Assembly (NCBI GenBank): GCA_022818135.1
Contig: JAFMSR010000003.1
Span: forward strand, 35,674,949 to 35,738,948
Source: Saxidomus purpurata
Taxonomy: Eukaryota > Mollusca > Bivalvia > Venerida > Veneridae
Length of the DNA: 64,000 bases
Direction: 5' to 3'
Both the position numbers and the translations under genes were made by a program. Below are positions 47,872 to 61,329 of this stretch, piece after piece. Positions within the stretch are counted from its first letter, which is position 1, and each line of letters begins with the position of its first letter. The notes below the pieces were generated by a model. That model saw nothing but the letters and a program-made list of their open reading frames with translations, was not told the origin of the DNA and made no database searches.

Positions 47872-49240
47872 GTAAATAGAGCTTGTCAATTCAGTGAAAT
47901 GAAAATATAAAACTTGATGTATCGTGTTTACTAACACATGTACAAAATTAACCTTATTTCCAGTAATGCCATTTACGTACTGTAACAAGTTCAACACATC
48001 CGAAAATTCAACAGTTTATGTTGTGTCACTTTTAAACTTATTGTTGTATACTGTTTCATACATGAACAAATGTTCTGTTTACTACAGTATAGTGTATATT
48101 GATACTAACTTTTTAATAGTCTTTAATACGAGATCCGTCAAAATAGTCATTTAATTGATAACGAATTGTAAGCTATGGGACTTGAATTCAATGAGCATAA
48201 TCTGTAGATATTGAACAAAATTTAGTGTACGCTGAATATCAAGTGAACGAGTAAAACATCTTCTTTTTTTAAAACCTTCATTTAGAGACACAAATTGGTT
48301 GGATTGCAATGGATAAAGATCCACTACCAGAAACCCAAATATCACACATTTTGAATAACCTAATTATCATAATACTAATTTCAACAAAATGACAAAATAG
48401 TGTAAACTGTTAGGTAGGAGTTATATTATACCTTTATGTGTGATTTCTTTTGTCGTATGAATAAAACTGTCAGTTGGGATCCAGATAATTTGTTTACAAC
48501 CTGATTTTACAACATAAGTTTGACAGACATGTACTTATATGTATATTCAAACAGTCTTTGAAATATACTTTTATTATCAAACTCAATTCGTTTAAAAGTA
48601 AAAGTGTTGAATAGTGAATGTGACATTTTGTAATATTTTTATATATCTTTTTTATATATCAAAAATCATAAAGTCTTATTTCTGCCATTTACCTTACATG
48701 AACCCTGAATTCGGAAACCTTGATATAATGGTCACCTGTTTTAGCAGTCTCTACCGTTTAGTCCGATAATCGTTATAGACAGGTCAGACTGTAAAAGTGT
48801 TTTGTAGAGATTCCTGACGGGTTTCTAATGTTTTGATACAAATATTGCAGTCCGATTCCCATCTTTTATTCGCTTTTAATATGACATCGTATTTTTCAAG
48901 GCCTGATATTTTTTAAATGTCCAAATAAAATCAATTTTCCATCGTTTTCGTCCACATCTATACACGTGTTATTTTAGCTTACATACCTTAAGTTATGAGA
49001 TTTTCATGAGATCCTTGACAGGTTTCCTAATAGCGGAATAATGTAACCGTAGTGACACGATAACATTATTGTTAAGTATACTTTAACATAAGATATTAAG
49101 GTTATTCTGCTGGGATAAAAGCCCCAGTTGTGGTTTATTTTATTCACTATTTTCTACTTTTGTAGAATAATGCATTTTTTCCCCCAATCTGTGCTTTATT
49201 CGCAGAATGTCATCTATTTAGAGATGGTCTATTTAAAGAT
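47872..49240. other. No gene seen; 3' flank of the propeller frame
   Basis: AT-rich sequence with only chance frames. Confidence 0.5.
48460..48465 (+). promoter_or_regulatory. Possible poly(A) signal of the propeller gene
   Basis: AATAAA lies about 590 bases past the stop at 47871 in otherwise featureless AT-rich sequence. The motif is common by chance here. Confidence 0.2.
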
Positions 49241-49494
49241 AGTAGTGCGTGTAGTGTTAGTAGTAATAGTAGTGGTGGTGGTGGTAGCGGTAGCGTTGAT
49301 GGTGGTGGTGATAGTAGTGCTGGTAGTGTTAGTAGTAGTGGTAGAAGTGGTGGGTTGTTGGTGGTGGTACTACTAGCAGTAACGGTTGTGATAGCAGCAG
49401 CAACAGTAGCAGTAGAAGTCGTAGGAGTAGCAGCAGCAGCAGCAGCAGCAGAAGCAACAAAAACAACAACAGCAGAAGCAGCAGCAGTTGTTAA
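49241..49494. repeat. (GTR)n to (CAR)n microsatellite
   Basis: GTAGTAATAGTAGTGG units change to AGCAGC/AACAAC units and end GCAGCAGTTGTTAAG, the same order and near-identical end as at 46906-47050. Confidence 0.9.
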
Positions 49495-51229
49495 GTTATA
49501 CAAAATAACAATAAATAAGAAAATTTATCTACAGTAATTACTTATAGTAAGTTAACTGTGTTGTGGCACATCTTTTGTTTTCTAATATTTGTTTATATGC
49601 ATTATTTAGCTCGATTTGTAAAAACATAAAAGCCACTGAAATAAATATTAATTGTAAATTATACTATTGCATCATACTTTGAGCCTTATTTGCTTTAATT
49701 TGCAATCCATATCGAAAATGGCTAATTAAATAGTCAATTTTCAAGTTATACGGCTTCTTTCGTGTCCTTAGAACAGTAGAAGACTTTGACAATTTCTGCA
49801 ATAATTGAATGAATTGCTATCATCGAAATTGGTTCTTTATATTGTTCTTTGTCATATATTTATTTACCATAGCACTGTATAATTATACCGACGTACATGT
49901 ACTCAGAAGATGGTGACATAATCCTCTCACGAGCGCCAGACATCTAGAATATATACAAAAATATGACGTCTACAATTGTTGGCAACTTATAAACAAATTC
50001 ATAATCCGCCCGTTTCTTGTCAACTTTTATGAGGGTTAGTCTGTATTGTAACTATGCATACATCCGTCTGCTCCAACGGGTTCTAAGTTATTATCTTGAC
50101 GTGACAAAACTGGTAGCTTTATTTTTTATGAGAAAATCAATTGGTTTGCCATGTTCGTTGCGTTGCTACTACCGCCGCCTCCCTTCTGCTGTTAGTGTTG
50201 TTGCAAATGATGCTGCTGATGATGAAAGTGTTGTAATGATAATGACTATTAGTACAGTCATCCTAGCTCAAAAATATGCTAAAGTGGGAATAAATTTGAA
50301 CAGAAATGAAACATGTATTTTCATTATCACCAAAATCTGTAGTTTCAGAAACAACAAAGTTCCCAAAGGTTTCATTGGTGGAAAAAGTTTTTTTTTCAAG
50401 GTCAAGGTCACGCCCATTAAATGTTAAATAGGGTTAAGTTCCCCATTACTTATTGCATCTTTTGCAATATTTTGGTACATTTTAATGGTTTTTGTATTAT
50501 TTCTTTCAAACCTTTTGATTAGCAATCTATTTTTAACATTTTACAGACATTTTTACACTTGACCTCTAACTGAAGGTCAAGGTCAAATGGTTGTTTTAGT
50601 AACAAAAACGTAATTTAACTTTGTATTACATGTACATGGTCATTTGTTTATTTTCACTTTTCACCTGTTTCTTTTGTTTAATAAAAACTGACTACTTTTA
50701 CATGCAAAACAATTTACAATGATAAGAAATAAAAATATAAGCTGAATGAAAATATATAAACAGGTTAATAGGATTTCTTTGAAGAACCAGTACAAGACTC
50801 CTACCTTCGGTTTTAAACTTCTTACTTTGTCATTTAAAATGTCTGGCTCGATGCTTACTCCTTCAACCAAAAGGGTGAAGTTATCTCGAGTCAGAAAACT
50901 AAGCCACTTCCGTTATTATAATAGAGGCTGGTTATGATGTAACAGAAAAAATACACAAAGGAAATCAAAGCACCGAAGGGACTTGTGTTGTTCGGGAATG
51001 CAGAATGTTAGGAATAATCGTTTTTCGGAAACCATAAAACTAATTTTGAAAACCTTCGTCATCTGATTTTATTCGAGTAAATCTATGGTATTTAAATCAA
51101 GATTTACTGCCATTTTATGTTGAGGTATGGTAATGTCTACATATTTTTTGTTTTTTGCAGCAAATATATATCAAAACAAGAAATTATCGGTGGTCATTTT
51201 CATTCACAAATTCTTCATTATTGAAGACA
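49495..51229. other. No gene recognised
   Basis: A 136-codon plus frame (50017-50427) has no motif and runs into AAGGTCAAGGTCAC repeat-like sequence. Confidence 0.45.
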
Positions 51230-52049
51230 ACCGTACTTGGCAGATACTTTCTTTATTGAAGTTCCATATTGAAGACTATGAAGGATATAAATGTATGTTG
51301 CTTGAAATCAAATTACAGAATTCCCACTTAAATCATAAGAAACATGACTAGTGAAGATAGGTAACAATTGGTTAAGAACCAAACTGCTAGAAGTATTGAA
51401 TTGATACGTACAAACGAAATTAACATTTGCTGATGATAATTGAACTTAAAACATTAAAGTACAGCATTCCAACTTTAAACATAAAAATGCCAAGGAAATG
51501 CCCAAATTACTGATCAAGAGAGATGAATTTTCATGAAAATAGATATAGTAATGTAAAGCTATTAGTATTACTGAATAGAAACACATGAAAGAAATTAATA
51601 CATGTTGTCAATGACATTAATCAATCAAAGTTTAAAAGCGGATAACAGAAATTCCTACTTTAAAAAGATGGGGGAGTGAGTCGGATAAACTCAAGTAAAT
51701 GTGCTGGCCCCGTGCTTATAAAGGTTTCTTGAGCACAATCTCATGCTCAGCACACAATCGTGCTCAAGAAATATGAACTAAAGTCAAATTATATCTTTTT
51801 GAAAAGTCCATTCCATGACAGTAATCAGAAGGTCTGTGCCTGAGCTTATGTATCTTTATATTAAATCCGACTTTGTAAATAAATATAACTTGACATGACT
51901 TTATAATACTTGAGCATGATTATGATTATGGTCCAAAAGACCACACACGCAACAGCTTTAGTTCTGCAAACATATGTATGAGCATCGAGCCTGTTGTGTC
52001 CTGTACTGAATACTGAATGGCTTGTTCCCATTTGTCTAGTAGATGGTAG

Positions 52050-53660
52050 TCATCTTTCTGCCTCTACACTCTTGTAAGAATCTTAGTCACCGTGAGCTTT
52101 AATATTTTCATAAGTGACTCTATGGAGTGACTGGTCGCCTCTTACCCCTTGTATTGCCAATTGCTCTGCCATCCCATTGTCATAAACACTATAGTGTTTT
52201 TGTATGCATCCATTTGCGTGACACATTTTGCTTCTCGCTGAACCTGTTATGTTCTTGGGCAAGGGATGACAATTTGACATAAGGCCAATGCTTTATGGAC
52301 TGATATAGCATGTGTTAGAACGACTACCCGATGATAGTCCTTTTCTGACTATTCAGCTGCGTTCGATGCTGTATGATGGCTTCTATTTCTGCTTTGTAGT
52401 TGTAACAGTGCTTGCCTGCTTGTATGCTAACTATCTCTGACCCACCAGTTGTGTACATTGTGAAAATACCAGCACCGCCATCTTGTATAGCAGCTGTAGC
52501 AGTCTGAGTACATATACGTCTATGTCTCTGATGGATAATCTTCTGAGAACATGGCTTGTGCTATGGATCTCTTAATATTTTCATCTTTCACACCGAGTCG
52601 GAACCCGGTACTATAGTGCAGATACTAATGTATGTTTGACATGTTGTACATCTGTGGCTCCGGCAGTTCCCACTGATTAAAAGTTGTCGGTGTCCCAAGA
52701 TAGGTAGCTTTTGCTTTTATCAGCTTCTTGGATTCATCAACACAGTTCCCTCTTTTCAGACGATGGGGCCTCAAGCTTTGTTTTCATGGGGTGATCTGGC
52801 AATAACTTGTACTTGCTGCCTTGCATTTTCGCTTTCGCATCCCTTCTCTTACCAATTAGTAGAATGGCAGTGACTTTCTCCATTGCCTTAAAATTGTCTG
52901 CACACTTATATCAAGTAATTATTCTTAAGGCCTTGTTCTGGACCTCATGCGGCACTTGTTTATTTGTATTTGCGGCCATCGTCTAAGCTGTAGAGGTGTA
53001 TTTAAGGTATGGCCTCACTGTTCCCAAGTATACTGTATTCAGTTTCTTCTCATTCGCTCACTTAGTTAGTGTCAACTAACTTACGTATTATCGCTAGCTT
53101 TATACTCTCCTGTGTTTACATGTACGCACCAGTCTTCTGCCTATGCTGAAAACATGTCTGAAGGTTACTGCATCCTAAATATAGCAATTGATGCATCTGA
53201 ACAACAAAGCACAAGCTAGTCTGCATAGAGGAAGCTTTAACTCCTCTTGGAAGCTTTTTTGAAAAGAAGAAGAGGGTGGGTGACAATACATGTCGTTGAG
53301 GGTTGCTATGTGGTTGTAAGAATTTACAACTTTGTATCCCATCAACACAGACTCTAGCCCTTGCGTTGAACAGATAGGACTTGTTCCACTTGTACATTGT
53401 GCCCCTGATTCATTCTATTCCGTAGTAGCTTCACAAGGAGACAGTTAGTCCAGACTTTATTGAATGCTCTTTCGAGATTAATCCAATTAACAAGTGATAC
53501 TTCTTTTTCTTTGATTGCATATTCGACCTCCTGGGCAAGGTATGTAGTCTTGTTTTCTGTTGAATCCAGCTTGTTTGCTAGCTAGAATTTGGTTGATTTC
53601 CAAGTACATGTACCATTTCATTCCCTGATTCAGTGTTTGCAGTCATCTAGAATTTTGCTG
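52050..53660 (-). pseudogene. Dead non-LTR retrotransposon with RT and RNase H remnants (Jockey-like)
   Basis: Reading from high to low coordinates, broken frames show INLEKAFNKVW and LLVKLLRNRMN near 53400-53480 (the FxDxxKAFD block of RT with the D lost), then MYKWNKSYLFNARARV and VLSPTLFFF at 53280-53397, then KYKLLPDHPMKTKLE near 52790. An RNase H-like stretch AIQDGGAGIF, SIQAGKHCYNYKAEIEAI lies at 52390-52500, and VYDNGMAEQLAIQG at 52130-52200. The catalytic FADD box was not found and there are many stops. The RT followed by RNase H order suggests a Jockey-type clade (inference). It interrupts a 175-bp satellite-like array. Confidence 0.82.
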
Positions 53661-53889
53661 ATAGCAATACTAAATACGAGACTATATGACCAATAAATAT
53701 ATGCTTACAAAAAATAAAACTTGAATAATCTGTTTAAGTAATTGCTACTTTAAACATCAAAAAACAAGAAAATGACCCAAAAGTTGGTCAAACTGATACA
53801 TTTCCACCCAATTTACCAATAATCAAGCTGCTAGTAGAATAGCAAAAATATGAAGGATACTTATAAATGTTGACAATAATCAAACTTTA

Positions 53890-54358
53890 ACTAGATAGGT
53901 GTTCAGTAGAACACTTGTGTCGCCTTCCCTCTTACACTTTGTTATAAGAACCAATAAATTCGTGACAAAATTCAAGTTCAAAAATGGGCACAACTCTGTC
54001 AAATATGATCTTGACCGACAAAATTTGGTGGCATCATGACCCTTTTGTTATAAGCTATACAATTTGCAAGTTTGATGAAGAAATCTTAAGAAATGGCAAA
54101 GTTATAGCCAACGTAAGGTTCTCGTGACAAAATCTAAGTACAAAATGAACATGACTCTGTCAAAAATGGCCTTGACCTACAAAATTGGGCGGCATCAGGA
54201 GCCTTTTGTCATAAGCAATACAATTTGAAAGTTTGATGAAGCTTAAGAAATGGCAAGGTTCTAGCCAATGTTAAGTTTTTCTGACGGACCGACGGACTGG
54301 TCCACCTGATAGACAAAGCGATCCCTATGTATCGCATTTTCTCCGAAAGGGTGACACA
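53890..54358. mobile_element. Fourth tandem-core repeat, nested in a satellite array
   Basis: It starts AGATAGGTGTTCAGTAGAAC then TTGTGTCGCC, holds two units of about 155 bp sharing ATGACTCTGTCAAA-like, GCCTTGACC and AAGTTTGATGAAG strings, and ends GGGTGACACA. The flanks on both sides belong to the 175-bp array. Confidence 0.6.
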
Positions 54359-55219
54359 GAACTGAAATACAGAAAATGTGATTTAAAACATAAAAAACAT
54401 GAAAATTACCCAAATTAGATCGTGAATATGGACAAAATTCGCTCAGATATTTAATTCATAGATACAGTAGATTTCAATAAAACTAGATAATAACATAAAA
54501 ACGAATTGACATTGAACAAAATAAAAAAATACAACTTCAGAAATACCACTTAGAACATCAAAACTGGATGAAAATGCCCCAAATATTGGATGAATATAAA
54601 TATTTTTCAACCATGTATGTTTTAATTCAAAGCTTAAGCAGTTTTGAATTGAAAAACAAAGACAGCATAAATATGAATGGACAATCATCAAAATAAGAAT
54701 TAAAATTACAGAAATGTCCACTTAAAACGGCAAAAAAGCACAAAACTGCCCAAAAAGTTGATGCATTTGGACAATATTCACCCAAAAAGTTTTTATTGAA
54801 TAGTTATAGTAGTTCTGAATCGAAAAATAAAAACAACACACATATTTGTTGACAGTAATCAAAATAAGACATAAAACTACAAAAATTCCCACTTAAAACG
54901 GCAAAAAAGTATGAAAATGCCCCAAAACGTAAGTGAATATAGACAATTTTCACCCAATTTTTTTTTATTACATAGTTATAGTAGTTTTGAATTGAAAAAT
55001 GAAAACAACATAAATATTTGTTGACAATAATCAAAATAAGAAATATAATTACAGAAATTCCCACCTAAAACATCGAAAAAACATGAAAATACCCAAAAAT
55101 AACATTTCCACCACACATATCAATGGGAACTTTTCTTTATGTTAAAAGGTAGTCCATTTGCAAAGTCATGGTGAAGGATTCATTTCTGTTCAAATTTTTT
55201 CCCGGTCCAACCCCAGAAT

Positions 55220-55560
55220 GACTGTACTATATGTTGATGATAGTGTTGATGTTATTGCTGCTGATTCCACTGCTGATATTGCCGTTTCTGTAAATGCCTA
55301 TGATTATGGTGAACATGCTGTTGCCACTGATGATGATTATACTGATGAATGTAGTGTTGATAATACTTTAGTGCTAATGCTGAAGATGATGATGGTGGTG
55401 GTAATAGTAGTGGTAATATACATGATACTTTTATGATGATAATGATTGTGATAACGACGAGGACGAGGATGATAATGACAACAGTGACGATGAATATAAT
55501 AATAATTATGATGTGGATGGTCTTTTTAATAATGTTAGTGATGATGGTATTGATTGTGCT
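55220..55560. repeat. (GAT/GTT)-rich trinucleotide tract
   Basis: Irregular GATGAT, GTTGAT, GCTGAT units, then GACGAGGACGAGGATGAT. The frame there is acidic and low complexity; not a gene. Confidence 0.75.
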
Positions 55561-56254
55561 GATGTTTATTGTGCTTACGTATTACTGATTAGAAATCTAA
55601 TTGCTTATGAATATACTTAATCGCAATTCACAACACCCTCTATCTTAATTCGGGTGAATAGGTTTCAAAGAATAGAGCCTCATATTATTATAAAGTATTA
55701 TACACGGAACAAAGTATTGCATTTTTTTTTGTAAAGTCTTATTAATTCTTGTTTGTTTTAAGTGGTAGATACTATTGTCTTAAGAGGTCTAGGTGTTGTG
55801 GTCGTGGTCTGCTATATGTAGTATAAAATATAACCTTAGCCCTATATCTTTTTCATGCCCGTTAACCAATTTTGCAATTAACAAGGAAATGACATTGATA
55901 TATATTGATATATATACAGTATTTATAAGTTGATTTTTACTTTTGAAGAAACTAAATTCGTCACACTATTTTTCAAAATCAAAATTTTGGAGATATAGGT
56001 TGTAGCGTAATTTTAGTACATGGTGCGTGCGTAATATTGGTACACAGACTTCATGTGGACATTGACTGGGAGTAACAGTTGGCTTGGCTTTGGTCAAAGT
56101 TGGCTTACTATTTCGTTCTTTGATGTTATCGAGCTTGTTTTAGGTAGATCTGCTTATCTGTGCTGAAATAGAATGTTTCGGGACTTCCGTCGCCAGTAAT
56201 AATCAGAATATAGAAATATATGTCCCTCTAAGTCCAGGTGACATTGTGTTTTGT

Positions 56255-58700
56255 AAACATTTCAATAAATTCGAGCCATGACAGTTCTGCAAAAGTTTTC
56301 TCCGAATTGCAGACAGAGTAAGTGCCGCACTTTGACAGCTAAAATGATCTTGTAGACATAGGAATTTCGATTGATGCTATTTCTATGCTTAATGTTTATA
56401 TTCGGTTAATTATATTTGCTATGTATCATTATTTTCAGTTTCTCCATCACCTTCATTTCGAAGATTATGCTATTCTATTCAGTCAACTGCATACAGATTC
56501 TAAACAAAGAATATAAGTAATTTGTGAAAAATTAATCAAGATGTTTATGTTCATAAATTATATTTGTCCCTATCTAAAATATCACAATTGTATAATCAAT
56601 GCATGCATTATTGTTATAGGATAGGTATCAGTCAGTCGTTTATATGTATCGCAAGGAGATATGACGTCTTTGGTGACCAGTATTCTCACAAGACAGTCCG
56701 TCAGACGTGTTATAAACTGATATAGCGTGATGTAGTTGCCAGGACTAATGGGGTTATCTCTAGTAAAAAAATCCGTTGAGAATTTAAGTTTCTTGGAACA
56801 TTTGGCAGTGTGTCAAATGATTAGGAACTGTAAGGCGAACTCATAAACCCATGTTCAGTATAAAATCATACTTTAGTCAGTACTAGATATTCTATAAGTG
56901 CAACTTAAATAAACACCAATAATTTCAAGATGCTAACAGAAAAGAACTTCTTCGATAATTTTCACTTTTTCTATATATTACGATAACAAACAAAACGAGA
57001 CACGAAGCATTGAACAATTTTATTTGCTTTCAGGCACGATTCTTATTCAATTCTGAACGAAAAGAGTTAGACCAGTTACTTTTACGCCGACTGGAATTAT
57101 ACAGTATCGATGACCTTGGAAAATGTCTAGAACTTTCTTAGATTCACCTAGCATGTATTGGTTTCACTGTAAAATTAGCATATACTCATATAAACTTTAA
57201 TTAAAAAAACTAAAGGTAAAATTGGCAGTTTGGTATTAAAACACAATAAGATGGTAGAGCATTTTTACAAGCGTTTTAGTTTATTTAGTTTCTTGTTAGA
57301 GCCTTTTGAATCAAATGTGGTTTATGCACTAAAATAAACGTACGGATATGTCAGTAGAAAGTTATAAAATTACTCAGACAATCAATCAGAAACACGTTAA
57401 AACCACAAAATAGACACATGCAATTCGACAGTAATGGAGGAGACAAATCAAATAAGTAAATTAAAATAAAAGATAGTAGCAGTGCTACCAAAAGAAGAAA
57501 CGAATCGACATCGCTCACATGAAGCAAAGGATTGTCACAAAAAGAAACAGAACGAGATACTTCAGCTGCTTCAGACATAAGTTGGGCTGTCTTGATCATG
57601 GAAGCTAACTAGGATGGAGGCATAAATGATTAAATAGAGACTTTAAGCCAGCAAATTGTACGTTTCCCTAATACGAACAATGAAATTGACAAACGTTATA
57701 AATGTTCATGTAAAGTGAGCAATAGAACTTATTATTATACCTCCATTTTATCTTCAATGTAAAACTGTATTTTAACAGTTACATCTAGATACCACGTGAC
57801 CGCTTCAAATGTACTGTCAGCCATGGGGCAGTTTTTACTAATTCATTGATTCGTTTTTCGGTATAACAAAATAACTATCACAGAAATAGGAACAGTAATA
57901 TTGGCGAACTTCGGAGAAAAACTGCCACACGAAACAACGTATTCTCTTTAGGTTGAAAACTTACATATGATATTACAACTACATCTAATGGAAACTTTCT
58001 CAAACTGTGGATAGTCAATTTTTGTTAAGGCAAATACATTACCTACTCCGAGCAGTATGAAATCGCAATATTTTATACAATATGATTGCCATTCCGATTG
58101 ATTTTGTACCATACGTCATTCAAAGATGGCGATTACACTTTTTAGACATTTTTCTAAGAACCTGCTACAACTTACTTTGGGCATTTTTACCAAATTACTT
58201 GATCTAAGTATTTTTAAATTTATTCATCTTTATTGAAAGTTAAAATTAAATACAATCAATAAATATTTTACAAAAATGATGAAAGCCTTGAAAAACTTCT
58301 TTTGCGCCTTGACTTTTCAATGCACCTTATCGAGTGTTACCAATGTCAAGAAATGTTATTACCATTAAAGCAGTTTACACCTTTTATACAGTGTAAGGGA
58401 GGTTAGATATAAACTTTGTAATGACGATTTAATTCATGTGAATTTGATATAAAGCGGTAAATCTTTGTTTTCATCTCATCTCTCTTACAGAAATAATTAT
58501 TGGTGCGAACATATTTATCGAAAGTGTCTTATAATTGTAAATGTGTTTCCTCTGGAGAGATCGTTCTGTATTACTTTCACCCACACTATTTGCCTCCATG
58601 ATGCCATCTTGAGCTGTAATTTTCTCACATCAGATATCTATAATTATCATCAGCCAACATGACATACAACCTATCAAACGCTTGTATTAGCTGTCTATGA
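56255..58700. repeat. Segmental duplication, copy 2
   Basis: The counterpart of 39440-42500 in the same orientation. It holds a minus frame (57599..57351) with two hydrophobic stretches, which has a diverged, stop-containing match in copy 1; not clearly a gene. Confidence 0.65.
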
Positions 58701-60425
58701 GAAGATAAGGAAGTCGAATATTATTTCATGCAATTCCACATTTACCAATCTCATGCTAAATGTGTATAACAAAAACAACCATTAACGTTCTGTAACGTTC
58801 CGAAAGCAGAATTCAACAAGTCTATATAGCCTTAGTTGTTATTATCAATTTTGACTTGATAAAAAAATTAAACACGTAGATCGCGCTTTGCATTTTTACT
58901 ATTGTCGTGTTCAAAATCCGTCGAATTCTTTTTTCTTACGCATTATCTGGTGGTCGTATTTATATATGAGCTGTAGTCAAAGCTTTAGACGTGAAACAGA
59001 TATGTTGATAATGAAAGAGTATGCCTTAAATTGCCTTTGTGTATCATATATTTAAATTATAATTATCCCTGTGTCTCGTATTACCAGGGTTTCTCATATT
59101 TTCGTTTTTTAAATTAAAGGTGTCAAACTGGCAAGATACGATACAAAACTGACGCAGAAAAAGTTTCAAGTGATTTAGCTGAAAATTAATGAAAATATTG
59201 GCATTTTACTGAAAATGCTGAAATGTCCTTATTTTCTTGTGATGGGGTTAGAAAAGTGCCCATATTTTTTATTCTGCTGTCTCTCATTATTATTTTATGC
59301 TATTTATGACATTATTATGTCAAGCTATGCACCTTGCCATTTATAAGTTTTTGGATTCTACAATGTGGCGATGCCCGAGATTCAAACACAAATCCCTGAT
59401 AATACGAGAAATTTTCTTCTCATTTCTGAGTATGAAGGTGACCTCAGACACTGTAGCAAAATTTACATAAGGAGAAAATTCATACAATTCATGACGATAC
59501 CAACTGAAAGAGGAGTATTTTTCTATCATATATCATGTAAATGATGCTGCTAAAATGGATATAATTAAATAATATATTAAACCATAATATAATTTCAATT
59601 AAATCGTATTCTAACACTACCTCTATTGTTTTTCAAATAAGAAAATGATATCTGTTTCATGTTTTATTGTAATTTCTTATATGCATATTCATAGTAAGTA
59701 TATTTACCCAAAGGATCCCATTAGAGATATTTTAGCTTTCATTGGCAATCCTAGGTTCATTCACACTGCTATATGACATACATGTTACATCTCCATCTGT
59801 CTATTCCTGAATAGTCTTATTCTAAGTTACCATGTGTTTTATATGATATGTAAATGTCAGTCCTACTAGCTGTAATAATTATTGTAACCTTATTGTAAAA
59901 TTTATTAGCTATCTGCGATTCAAAGAACTTCCTCCAGGTAGAATTACATTTTAATTAGTGTATTTGACTCTGTTTTAAGTACTTTTAACTGTGCAACTGG
60001 TTTTTTGTAACTTATATATGTATATGTGTGTTTTAATCTGAATAAGCATCAATCAATTAATCAGATATGGCGTTGAAATGTTTCAAATATATTGTCTATT
60101 CTTAAACAACAAGAAAGACGCTGGTCAATTTTATAACCCAAATTCTTAGACAAAATAAAAAAACAGCAAGATATTTAAGCGTCAAAGCAGACTAGATAAA
60201 TCAAAAGTTGTTTTGTTTTTTCTTAGGAAATGTTATACATGTAGTTATGTTTAAAAATGCCCGTTTAAGTATTCAGAGATCAGAAGCATTAAAGTCAAGT
60301 ATTAAGGAATAGACGGCAAGTCTTAGAAATTCACTTGCTTCATCTGTCCATATTTTCATTTAATTCTCATGTTGTCCACTTAAGTAAATATTTTTTACTC
60401 GAAAAAAGTATAAAATCCTCTATAT
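58700..60425. other. No gene seen
   Basis: AT-rich; only chance frames up to 62 codons and weak similarity of 60060-60300 to 44960-45200. Confidence 0.5.
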
Positions 60426-60625
60426 CACTTGGCATATTTGCTCAGCAAATTAGGAAATGTCATTTCAGATAATAAACCAATCACAAGAAGTGCTCCTTTC
60501 CGTGACAACAGGCATTTTAAATATTTACTTTTGTTTTATTTATGCTTCTTAGTTCAAGAGGCAACCGGTCGCAGTATTAATCATGATAACCTGCGATTAA
60601 ATATTGATCTTATTACAAAGTAATT
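60425..60625 (+). repeat. Duplicated 180-bp segment, copy 2
   Basis: Partner of 45690-45880. Confidence 0.6.
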
Positions 60626-60826
60626 TAGACTGGAAGGAAAAGTATGCCTTTGACCCATGACAGTTTAACACCGCTCTTTTAGTATTTGACAGACAGTGAG
60701 AAGTTCTTTTTCGTAGCACAACACGCCCTCGTTCATTTAGTTCATTGATTAACATTTTCTGATAGTAAGGAAACTGTGACCGACTTCGCATTGCGAATCA
60801 CCATATCAGGCTTTCATTTCATTATT

Positions 60827-61013
60827 ACATAACATAACATAACATAACATAACATAACATAACATAACATAACATAACATCACATCACATCACATCACAT
60901 CACATCACATAACATAACATAACATAACATAACATAACATAACATAACATAACATAACACAACATAACACAACATAACATATAACATAACATAACATAAC
61001 ATATATTTTATTT
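60827..61013. repeat. (AACAT)n array with a (CACAT)n core
   Basis: About 37 pentanucleotide units; a block at 60881-60910 reads CACAT in place of AACAT, flanked both sides by AACAT. Confidence 0.95.
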
Positions 61014-61329
61014 GGCATAAAATAACATTTACATTTATAGCCAGTTACAAAATAATGCATACAAGTGTGGAGCAAATAACATGACAATGAAATACATAAT
61101 CTTTTCAGAAAAAGTTTTACTGTATTAATAATTATGTTTATTGTTACAACTAAAAACTATTTCTATTTCTGTTTCTAGTCATTTTGTCTATCTTTAACAA
61201 ATTATAACTGTTTCTGTTGCAAGGGCAAAGTATATTCTTGTAAATATGTGAAGACATTCGTATCCTGTTAAAGTATAAAATATATAAACGAACTGTTTAA
61301 GACACCTTGAAGAAAAACTTTACATGTCG

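Larger units (their letters stand above)
51230..55100. repeat. Satellite-like array, about 175-bp unit, interrupted
   Basis: Units carry AAATTCCCACTTAAAACGGC and CATGAAAATGCCC. Clear units start near 54370, 54540, 54712, 54886 and 55053; diverged units occupy 51230-51660 and 53700-53885. The LINE at 52050-53660 and the element at 53890-54358 split the array. Confidence 0.65.

Noticed and set aside
49210..49503. Ala/Thr/Pro-rich minus frame
   Set aside because: Translation of a trinucleotide microsatellite.
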